This document shows positions 1 through 4,346 of a stretch of 6,340 nucleotides of DNA, in pieces. Each line of letters starts with the position of its first letter. Position 1 is the first letter of the stretch. The notes below the pieces were generated by a model that did not search any database, had not been told where the DNA came from, and saw nothing but the letters and a program-made list of their open reading frames with translations. Made by a program: the position numbers and the translations under genes. This DNA comes from Bacillota bacterium (lineage in GTDB: Bacteria > Bacillota > Clostridia > Oscillospirales > Ruminococcaceae): assembly GCA_023413185.1 (NCBI GenBank), contig JAEZQD010000138.1:1-6340 (forward strand), written 5' to 3'.

Positions 1-420
1 ATTGAGGGCACCACCGCCGTGTTCCCGAACAACCTAGAGGAGACGCTTTACCTGTTCGGCGAGCAGGGCACCGTCAAGGCGGGGGGCAAGTCGGTCAACC
101 GCATCGAGGCATGGCGGTTTGGCGACGCACGCGACGACGAAAACGAGGTGTGCGCCCTGTTCTGCGAAGACCCGCCCAACGTGTACGGCTTTGGGCACAT
201 GCCGCTGTACGCGGATGTGCTGCGCGCCATACAAACCCGCACCGCACCCGCCATTGACGGCGAGGCGGGGCGCAGGGCGCTGGAGCTCGTACTCGCGGTA
301 TACCTTTCGGCGGCGCGGGGAACGCCCGTTCAGCTGCCGCTACAGGAATGTGCCAGCGAGGATTTCACCGGCCGCTTTGACCCCAAGCCCTCGGTACGCA
401 TGACAAATATCCCGCTGTAG
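1..420 (+). CDS. Gfo/Idh/MocA family oxidoreductase, C-terminal part (5' truncated)
   Basis: The reading frame is open from base 1 to a TAG at 418-420, giving the last 139 residues; the N-terminal Rossmann NAD(P)-binding half lies outside the window. What is visible is the C-terminal alpha/beta substrate domain: an EGT-x-x-V-x-P start, NLEETLYLFGEQGTV (residues 11-25), VNRIEAWRF (32-40), GFGHMPLYADV (63-73), and a terminal ALELVLAVYLSAARGTPVQLPL block, where the A-x-Y-x-S-x-x-x-G-x-x-V-x-LP pattern is characteristic of the family. The combination resembles the WlbA/WbpB-like sugar-nucleotide 3-dehydrogenases that oxidise UDP-GlcNAc uronate for surface polysaccharides, so a cytosolic role in polysaccharide sugar synthesis is inferred; exact substrate is unknown. 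A GTG at 19 is internal, not a start. It ends before a strong bidirectional terminator. Confidence 0.82.
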   Translation: MEGTTAVFPNNLEETLYLFGEQGTVKAGGKSVNRIEAWRFGDARDDENEVCALFCEDPPNVYGFGHMPLYADVLRAIQTRTAPAIDGEAGRRALELVLAVYLSAARGTPVQLPLQECASEDFTGRFDPKPSVRMTNIPL

Positions 421-548
421 TAGAAAAAAGAGAACAAATGAAATGTTTCATTTAACCATGACTTTGCGCGCCTTTAATCCGCAAAGGCTATGGCTTTTGT
501 TACAAAACAAACAACAGATTGTACTTCCGCTTCTGTATCCTGCCTTGC

Positions 549-594
549 ACACCCAAAAAGGGCGTAGACCGAAGTCTACGCCCTTTTTGGGTGT
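549..594. terminator. Perfect 21-bp hairpin, bidirectional intrinsic terminator
   Basis: Arms 549-569 and 574-594 are perfectly complementary around the 4-base loop CGAA. The GC-rich core GGGCGTAGAC/GTCTACGCCC (560-569/574-583) is followed by TTTTT at 584-588 on the plus strand and, by symmetry, by a T run on the minus strand. It sits between convergent genes ending at 420 (+) and 661 (-), which is the expected place for a two-way terminator. Confidence 0.9.
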
Positions 595-660
595 TGATAG
601 CGAGCATCTTACAAAGAGGGATGCTCATTGAAATCGCAGGTTTGCGAGAAGCTAGTGTGT

Positions 661-1089
661 TTAGTAGCTCTTGGTGACCGACTTGCTGAAGTTTTCTACC
701 AGACTGGTGCCGATATAGGCGTAATAGGTGGTGTACAGGCGATAGGTGCGCCCGCTGCTCACCGAGTAGGTCTCGTACTGTGAGGCGTAGTTTGTGCCTT
801 CGTTTGTTGTAAAGGTAGTCAGGGTGGTCCAGCTGCCGTTTTGATAATACTGAAGGCTTGAGACAATCTTAACCTTGGTGATGGAGGATATCGCACTCAT
901 GCTGGCAGAGCAGGTCGCGGCACCGCCCGAGATGATCAGGTTTTGGTTTGTGCTGCCGATATAGACGTTCATTGGGGCAATAATTCCGTCAGACAGGGTG
1001 AGGAGAGGGGCGTTCACGGCAAAGACGGAAACGGACAGAAGACAGATCAAGAGCAGCAAGGTAAATCCTCTTTTTAGTACAGCGTTCAT
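661..1089 (-). CDS. Small secreted protein, clostridial DUF6147-like (family tentative)
   Basis: A 142-residue protein. Residues 1-24 form a classic Sec signal peptide: positive start with K6 and R7, hydrophobic core FTLLLLICLLSVSV, and a small-residue cleavage site near VFA/VNA (24-27). The mature part of about 115 residues is rich in Ser, Thr and Tyr and beta-strand-like, with a single Cys at 60 (GGAATCSASM), and patterns such as YYQNGSWTTL and SSGRTYRLYTTYYAYIG. This layout resembles short secreted clostridial proteins I associate with DUF6147; the link is from memory of the pattern. There is no LPXTG anchor, lipobox or catalytic motif, so function is unknown. AAGGAGG (1101-1107) lies 11 bases before the ATG. 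It is 90 bases downstream of the DUF4367 gene on the same strand and could be its co-transcribed product or target. Confidence 0.78.
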   Translation of the reverse strand: MNAVLKRGFTLLLLICLLSVSVFAVNAPLLTLSDGIIAPMNVYIGSTNQNLIISGGAATCSASMSAISSITKVKIVSSLQYYQNGSWTTLTTFTTNEGTNYASQYETYSVSSGRTYRLYTTYYAYIGTSLVENFSKSVTKSY

Positions 1090-1100
1090 TTAACACAAAT

Positions 1101-1107
1101 CCTCCTT
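1101..1107 (-). promoter_or_regulatory. Ribosome binding site of the small secreted protein
   Basis: Reads AAGGAGG on the minus strand, a near-perfect anti-16S match, 11 bases upstream of the ATG at 1087-1089. The slightly long spacing is the only unusual point. It supports real translation of this short ORF. Confidence 0.8.
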
Positions 1108-1165
1108 AAAAACTGCCTCACTATTAATAACGTTTGAAAGGGCGATTTTGTGACAGCTTTTTCGC

Positions 1166-1181
1166 AATTTTTTAAAAAATT
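1166..1181. repeat. 16-bp perfect A/T palindrome at the 3' end of the DUF4367 gene
   Basis: AATTTTTTAAAAAATT is fully self-complementary and covers two bases of the TAA stop of the DUF4367 gene (1180-1182). With no GC pairs it would make a weak RNA hairpin, so I do not call it a terminator. Its A-tracts could bend DNA or act as an upstream element for the secreted-protein gene, whose start is about 80 bases downstream on the minus strand. That role is speculation. Confidence 0.5.
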
Positions 1182-1878
1182 ATTCTAAACGACAATTTTC
1201 AGCTATTTTCACCACATCCTCCATGCTTAACGTGCCCGTGATATTAAGCGCAAAGCGAGACGAGGTGTCCACCATCAAAAGGTTTATACCCGTATCCTTG
1301 CTGGCGATAATCGTGTTCAAGCCTTGTATCTGGGTTTCGGTCATCTGCGCATTTTCTGTGTCGAGAGAAATGTTCATCCCCGATTCATATGTGTGCAGCG
1401 ACACAATGAACATACCCCCGCTTGCATCGCGATACACCCGCATCAGCAACACCGGGTTTTGCTGGGTGTCCGCCAGTGTATAGCCCTCGGGTATATACTC
1501 CAGCACATAATCGGTAGGGGTCACGGCATACTCGGTGGGGCTGTCCGGGTCGGCGCGCAGGTAATAGTCGGTCATCTCCTGATACACCCGTTTTGCAAAC
1601 GAAATAATCGGCGCGCGAACAGCCTGCACGCTCATCGCCGCGGCAATGAGCATCAGTATAGCGACAAGCGGCACCAATATACGCAGCCGCAGACTAGCAC
1701 CGGTTGGTGTAGTCTTTCCCGCCACGCGGTTTTGCAGCTCTTTTCTGCGGGCGCAGTACCCGCGTGAAAAACGGTGCTTTGGCAGAGCGGTATACTCGTC
1801 CAGAAAGGCGGACAACATCGCTTCGTTCTCTCTTGCGGCATCAAGGAGCGCTGCTTTTAGCGTATGACTGGTCGGCAT
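1180..1878 (-). CDS. Single-pass membrane protein with DUF4367 domain, probable anti-sigma/sensor partner
   Basis: A 232-residue protein. Residues 1-60 are charged and presumably cytosolic, with the HRFSRGYCARRKELQ stretch (35-49) typical of the basic pre-membrane region of this group. A hydrophobic helix spans about 66-88 (ILVPLVAILMLIAAAMSVQAV). The rest is extracellular and ends in a DUF4367 domain (about 124-231), recognisable by YIPEGYTL (128-135), a MRVYR...GGMFIVS strand pair, LDTENAQ (172-178) and the terminal GTLSMEDVVKIAE. No HxxxCxxC zinc-anti-sigma motif is present, so any binding to the sigma factor would be by another surface. The start at 1878 is set by GGAGGAG (1889-1895) 10 bases upstream; the gene begins inside the sigma gene (38-bp overlap, different frame), implying translational coupling. 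By context it probably restrains or senses for that sigma factor; this is inference. Confidence 0.85.
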   Translation of the reverse strand: MPTSHTLKAALLDAARENEAMLSAFLDEYTALPKHRFSRGYCARRKELQNRVAGKTTPTGASLRLRILVPLVAILMLIAAAMSVQAVRAPIISFAKRVYQEMTDYYLRADPDSPTEYAVTPTDYVLEYIPEGYTLADTQQNPVLLMRVYRDASGGMFIVSLHTYESGMNISLDTENAQMTETQIQGLNTIIASKDTGINLLMVDTSSRFALNITGTLSMEDVVKIAENCRLE

Positions 1879-2425
1879 CGGGATTCATCTCCTCCAGTAG
1901 TTTAATCACCGCCTTTTTGGCGCGGCTCATCCGTTGGCGCGCGGCACCCGGAGAGAGGCTTAAAATATCCGCTATCTCATCACCCGAGCAGCCGTGCAGA
2001 TACCGCAGCGTAAAGATATCAACGTGATCGGGGTTAAGCTGTTTAAGACCCTCGGTAATATGCTCGAGAAACTCGTTGTCTATGACCTTGTCCAGCGGCA
2101 GCTCACGGGTGTCCTCCGGCTCCGACGACAGAAAATCCTCATACACCTCGCGATGCTCCGCTCGACTGCGGTACAGATCGATCGCTGCGTTCTTAACTAT
2201 AATAACGGTTAAGGCCCTCGTTTTGTGACAGGTCACGTCTAAAATTTTCGGGAGATACCGCAAAAGTTTCAAAAATGCGTTATGTACGGCGTCCTCGGCA
2301 AGGTACTGGTCGCGCACAATGTTGTAGGCGATGTGGTACATTGCGCTCTCGTAATGGCGGTAAAGTGCCGCAAACGTATCCTTTTCACTTTCCGTATCGA
2401 GTAAAGACAGGTAAAAGGCAAGCAT
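1841..2425 (-). CDS. ECF-type RNA polymerase sigma-70 family factor
   Basis: A 194-residue protein with only the two domains of an ECF (group 4) sigma factor. Region 2 (about 14-86) contains FAALYRHYESAMYHIAYNIVRD, AEDAVHNAFLKLLRYL (core-binding and -10 recognition helices) and KNAAIDLYRSR. Region 4 (about 118-178) contains LNPDHVDIFTLRYLHG followed by the helix-turn-helix GDEIADILSLSPGAARQRMSRAKKAV, which reads the -35 element. Region 3 is absent, as expected, and an acidic linker (about 92-117) joins the domains. It would direct core RNA polymerase to a small set of promoters. The ATG at 2425 is preceded by GGAGAG (2432-2437) six bases away. Its 3' end overlaps the DUF4367 gene by 38 bp, the usual sigma plus membrane-partner arrangement. 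The trigger and regulon cannot be read here. Confidence 0.92.
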   Translation of the reverse strand: MLAFYLSLLDTESEKDTFAALYRHYESAMYHIAYNIVRDQYLAEDAVHNAFLKLLRYLPKILDVTCHKTRALTVIIVKNAAIDLYRSRAEHREVYEDFLSSEPEDTRELPLDKVIDNEFLEHITEGLKQLNPDHVDIFTLRYLHGCSGDEIADILSLSPGAARQRMSRAKKAVIKLLEEMNPDADQSYAKSSAP

Positions 2426-2431
2426 GACAGT

Positions 2432-2437
2432 CTCTCC
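2432..2437 (-). promoter_or_regulatory. Ribosome binding site of the sigma factor gene
   Basis: GGAGAG on the minus strand, six bases upstream of the ATG at 2423-2425. It fixes the start of the sigma factor reading frame. Confidence 0.7.
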
Positions 2438-2508
2438 AATCTTTTAATAGCGGCAAGGGATAACCATTTTGGAAATACAGGGCTGCACGATCAACAAATT
2501 ATCGGTAA

Positions 2509-2532
2509 CAACCGCCCGAAACGATGCGGTTG
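2509..2532 (-). other. Hairpin in the leader of the sigma factor gene
   Basis: CAACCGC (2509-2515) and GCGGTTG (2526-2532) form a perfect 7-bp stem with a 10-base loop. It lies between the candidate promoter at 2550-2577 and the sigma start, so it would be in the 5' untranslated RNA. There is no adjacent T run, so it is not a terminator; it may only be a structural element. Confidence 0.4.
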
Positions 2533-2549
2533 CAGGGCTAAAGCTAACG

Positions 2550-2577
2550 ATAGTATCATACCATAATTTACTGCCAA
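2550..2577 (-). promoter_or_regulatory. Candidate promoter of the sigma/DUF4367 operon
   Basis: On the minus strand, TTGGCA (2577-2572) is followed after 16 bases by TACTAT (2555-2550). Overlapping this is an extended -10 form, TGGTATGAT (2563-2555). Either would start an RNA with a leader of roughly 110-125 bases. It lies downstream of the rpiB terminator, so the sigma operon appears to have its own housekeeping-type promoter. No ECF-type autoregulatory -35 motif was recognised. Confidence 0.4.
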
Positions 2578-2630
2578 ATCGGGTAAAATGGAGGGGAAAA
2601 GGGTAAAAAAAGTGCCGAATAAACAAAACA

Positions 2631-2661
2631 GGGGGGAACGAACCGTCCGTTCGCTCCCCCC
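2631..2661 (-). terminator. Intrinsic terminator of rpiB
   Basis: In minus-strand RNA, arms 2661-2649 and 2643-2631 pair over 13 bases (GGGGGGAGCGAAC with GTTCGTTCCCCCC), including one G-U wobble, around a 5-base loop. A T-rich tail TGTTTTGTTTATT follows. In plus-strand RNA the wobble becomes an A-C mismatch and no T run follows, so the element is directional. It starts 23 bases after the rpiB stop and insulates the sigma operon. Confidence 0.88.
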
Positions 2662-2683
2662 TCCATGTATCCTTGTTGTTTGG

Positions 2684-3124
2684 TTACTCCGGCAGTACGC
2701 CGTTTTCCATATCTGCGATAATACCGATGCGGCGGGCATGGCGTCCGCCTTCAAACTGCGCCCTGACAAACTCTTCGGCAATCATCTTGGCAAGCTCGGT
2801 GCCCACTACGCGTGCGCCAAGCGATAGAATGTTTGCGTCGTTGTGCATCCTTGCAAGACGAGCGGTGTAGGGCTCGCTGCAGTTGACGGCACGAATGCCC
2901 TTTACCTTGTTTGCCGCCATCGAGATGCCCGCGCCCGTGCCGCAGATAATAATGCCGAGATCGCACTCGTTTGCGGCAACCGCCCTTGCGGTACGATAGC
3001 CCGCCACGGGGTAATCCGGGCAAAAGCCGTAATCCACCGTTTCAAAGCCGAGGCTTGAGATGTGCTCCATCAGCGCGTTTTTTAAATCGGTTGCGGTGTG
3101 GTCGCACGAAAACCCTATCTTCAT
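2684..3124 (-). CDS. rpiB: Ribose-5-phosphate isomerase B (RpiB/LacAB family)
   Basis: A 146-residue cytosolic enzyme, the usual length for RpiB. It interconverts ribose 5-phosphate and ribulose 5-phosphate in the non-oxidative pentose phosphate pathway. Visible signatures are CDH (7-9) in the N-terminal phosphate/sugar site, DYP (37-39), the catalytic loop ICGTGAGISMAANK (60-73) with C61 matching the catalytic Cys of E. coli RpiB, CSEPY (82-86), HNDANILSLGARVVG (94-108) with H94 matching the ring-opening His, and C-terminal GGRHARRI (126-133) with phosphate-binding Arg residues. The frame stays open upstream to an ATG at 3190, but the family begins at MKIGFSCDH, and the ATG at 3122-3124 has AAGGGA about 10 bases upstream, so I use 3124. 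LacA/LacB or allose-6-phosphate isomerase activity is an alternative, but there are no partner genes for it here. It is a monocistronic unit with its own terminator. Confidence 0.93.
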   Translation of the reverse strand: MKIGFSCDHTATDLKNALMEHISSLGFETVDYGFCPDYPVAGYRTARAVAANECDLGIIICGTGAGISMAANKVKGIRAVNCSEPYTARLARMHNDANILSLGARVVGTELAKMIAEEFVRAQFEGGRHARRIGIIADMENGVLPE

Positions 3125-3144
3125 CTTTGTTCCATCCCTTAGCC

Positions 3145-3155
3145 AGTATAGTATA
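3145..3155 (-). promoter_or_regulatory. Candidate -10 region of rpiB
   Basis: On the minus strand two overlapping TATACT hexamers (3155-3150 and 3150-3145, each 5 of 6 to TATAAT) lie 20-30 bases before the rpiB start. No good -35 hexamer is present at 16-18 bases, which may mean an activator or a weak promoter. The position falls just inside the inverted repeat at 3163-3206. Confidence 0.35.
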
Positions 3156-3162
3156 GGTAATC

Positions 3163-3206
3163 CGTTTTTGGTACAGCATAACGATAGCACGATTTAACCA
3201 AAAACG
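3163..3206. repeat. 10-bp perfect inverted repeat upstream of rpiB
   Basis: CGTTTTTGGT (3163-3172) and ACCAAAAACG (3197-3206) are exact inverted copies 24 bases apart. The repeat straddles the -35 region of the candidate rpiB promoter. With half-sites about 34 bp centre to centre (near three helical turns) it could be a two-site operator, or a hairpin with a large loop. No regulator can be named. Confidence 0.5.
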
Positions 3207-3230
3207 CAAGCCGCCGTCCGTGTAATTTGT

Positions 3231-3251
3231 ATGTCCGCGCGCAGTGGACAT
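3231..3251. promoter_or_regulatory. Inverted repeat ATGTCC-N9-GGACAT next to the dedA-side promoter
   Basis: ATGTCC (3231-3236) and GGACAT (3246-3251) are perfect inverted half-sites about one and a half helical turns apart centre to centre. The downstream half-site ends three bases before the -35 box at 3255. This is a normal place for an activator or repressor site. The binding protein is unknown. Confidence 0.35.
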
Positions 3252-3254
3252 TGA

Positions 3255-3283
3255 TTGACGGCGCGGGGTAAATGGGGTATCAT
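3255..3283 (+). promoter_or_regulatory. Sigma-A-type promoter upstream of dedA
   Basis: TTGACG (3255-3260, 5 of 6 to consensus), a 17-base spacer, and TATCAT (3278-3283, 5 of 6). Transcription would start near 3290 and run about 250 bases before the dedA start, an unusually long leader for a housekeeping gene. Confidence 0.6.
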
Positions 3284-3538
3284 TATTGTGGGGAAGCAGT
3301 GGTGTGTCGGTGCGATAATACGCGCCATCCTGCTGTTCGTTTGCCCGTTTGCATCGCGGCACCGTCCGGCTTTGCAGGCTTCGGCGCAGGATGTGCCGAC
3401 AGACGCTTTTGTGCGGTGAAGGACGGCGGCGTACCGGCCGACCGACTTGCGGCAGAGACAGAAAACGCGCGGGGCGGTTGTTGCGGTTACGTACCAAAGC
3501 CGCGCGCGATACTATAGAGCAAAGGATGTGCGCAAACG

Positions 3539-4156
3539 ATGGAAACCATCATGCAGCTGATACAGGAGTACGGACTTCCCGCCGTTTTTATACTGATTAC
3601 GCTGGAATACGCCTGCCTGCCCGTACCAAGCGAGATTGTACTGCCCTTTGCGGGTGCGGTCGCAGTCGGGGCGGGGGTTGGGTTCCCCGTTATTCTGCTG
3701 CTCGCGACCGCAGCCGGATTGGTGGGGTCGTTCATCTGCTACCTGATCGGGCGATACGGCGGCGTTGCTGTGATGCACAAGCTGGTAACGCGGTTCCCCA
3801 AGATGAAGCCGGGGCTTGATTACGCCCAGCGGCAGTTTGACAAGTATGCGCTGCTTTCGGTGGGGCTTGGCAGGGTGATTCCGCTGTGCAGAACCTACAT
3901 CTCGTTTATTGCGGGGCTGGGGCGGCAAAACCCCGTTGCGTTTGCGCTCTCGTCACTGGCGGGCATCGTGGTATGGAACAGCGTGCTGGTGGGGGTGGGC
4001 TACTACTTCTCGGAAAACTGGCAGACGATTATTACCTACTACGAGGAATACAAGCTGATTGTAATTATCCTTGCAGGGCTTGCGCTGGTAGCGTTTGGCG
4101 GGTATAAATACTACAAGTACGCAAAGGCAAAAAAGAATAAAGAGTCCGAGCAATAA
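3539..4156 (+). CDS. DedA family (VTT domain) inner membrane protein
   Basis: A 205-residue polytopic membrane protein of normal DedA length. Members act in the cytoplasmic membrane; several bacterial homologues are linked to lipid carrier or phospholipid flipping and proton-motive-force maintenance. Family marks in order: LEYACLPVPSEIVLPFAG (22-39) with E23, P28, P30 and E32 in the first re-entrant segment; GSFICYLIGRYGG (63-75); amphipathic FDKYALLSVGLGR (100-112); and GRVIPLCRTYISFIAG (111-126), where R112 and R118 have the spacing of the essential Arg pair (R130/R136) of E. coli YqjA/YghB. Hydrophobic segments lie at about 14-44, 49-70, 136-157 and 173-188, and the tail is basic. AAAGGA (3521-3526) precedes the ATG by 12 bases; ATG at 3551 is a weaker alternative. 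Substrate is not evident. Confidence 0.92.
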   Translation: METIMQLIQEYGLPAVFILITLEYACLPVPSEIVLPFAGAVAVGAGVGFPVILLLATAAGLVGSFICYLIGRYGGVAVMHKLVTRFPKMKPGLDYAQRQFDKYALLSVGLGRVIPLCRTYISFIAGLGRQNPVAFALSSLAGIVVWNSVLVGVGYYFSENWQTIITYYEEYKLIVIILAGLALVAFGGYKYYKYAKAKKNKESEQ

Positions 4157-4261
4157 CACAGTGGCTGCGTCTGTTGCTTGTGCTTATGATATACCGCACA
4201 CAACCCACAAACGAGCGTATTAAAATTATAAAGGCTTTTGGCGGTGGGCGCTGCCTGCCGA

Positions 4262-4284
4262 CCTGAGAACAGGGACTGTTTTTA
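4262..4284 (+). terminator. Small hairpin plus T run between dedA and pyk
   Basis: CCTG (4262-4265), loop AGAA, CAGG (4270-4273), then GACTGTTTTTA. Alternatively AACAG (4268-4272) pairs with CTGTT (4276-4280) directly before further Ts. Either stem is short, so termination of dedA RNA here would be weak. An identical GACTGTTTTTA follows a hairpin at 6238-6267. Confidence 0.3.
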
Positions 4285-4290
4285 AATTCA

Positions 4291-4302
4291 TTGACTTATA
4301 TT
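4291..4302 (+). promoter_or_regulatory. Weak candidate promoter region of pyk
   Basis: TTGACT (4291-4296) is immediately followed by TATATT (4297-4302). TATATT could serve as a -10 with start near 4309 and a leader of about 38 bases, but its -35 is poor. TTGACT as a -35 lacks a good -10 at 17 bases. Read-through from dedA is the alternative. Confidence 0.25.
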
Positions 4303-4330
4303 ACGTCCCCCTAATGGCATTGTTTATGAA

Positions 4331-4338
4331 AGGGAAGG
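4331..4338 (+). promoter_or_regulatory. Ribosome binding site deciding the pyk start
   Basis: AGGGAAGG lies eight bases before the ATG at 4347. An in-frame ATG at 4314 has no comparable site and would add 11 residues not found in the family, so 4347 is preferred. Confidence 0.75.
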
Positions 4339-4346
4339 TCATTATT

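Larger units (their letters stand above)
3125..3538. other. Divergent intergenic region rpiB / dedA, 414 bases
   Basis: No confident gene. It holds the rpiB promoter area and inverted repeat (3145-3206), a second inverted repeat (3231-3251), a plus-strand promoter (3255-3283) and then about 250 bases of GC-rich leader before dedA. Several ORFs overlap here in both directions, but none resembles a known protein. The segment 3288-3517 shows a hydrophobic, signal-like stretch in one plus frame (about 3312-3350) and protein-like sequence AVKDGGVPADRLAAETEN in the next plus frame ending at a TAG (3515-3517), as if one small ORF were split by a frameshift. I recognise no riboswitch. Confidence 0.5.

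Noticed and set aside
436..453. AAATGAAA-TG-TTTCATTT inverted repeat
   Set aside because: AT-only-like short stem with a two-base spacer; too weak for a terminator and the strong one lies just downstream.
443..631. 62-codon plus-strand ORF after the oxidoreductase
   Set aside because: It reads straight through the 21-bp terminator hairpin, has no convincing ribosome binding site and no recognisable protein pattern.
1324..1767. 147-codon plus-strand ORF
   Set aside because: Antisense to the DUF4367 gene, which has clear domain motifs and RBS; low-complexity His/Arg-rich translation typical of a shadow frame.
3125..3190. N-terminal extension of rpiB to an upstream ATG at 3190
   Set aside because: Adds 22 residues not found in RpiB, covers the candidate promoter and lacks an RBS; the ATG at 3124 matches the family start.
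3042..3497. 151-codon minus-strand ORF covering the rpiB-dedA gap
   Set aside because: Overlaps the rpiB coding region in another frame, is Arg-rich, and lacks an RBS or family motif.
4314..4346. Upstream start of pyk at 4314
   Set aside because: The ATG at 4347 has AGGGAAGG at proper distance and gives the canonical MRKTKIICTLGPSS beginning.
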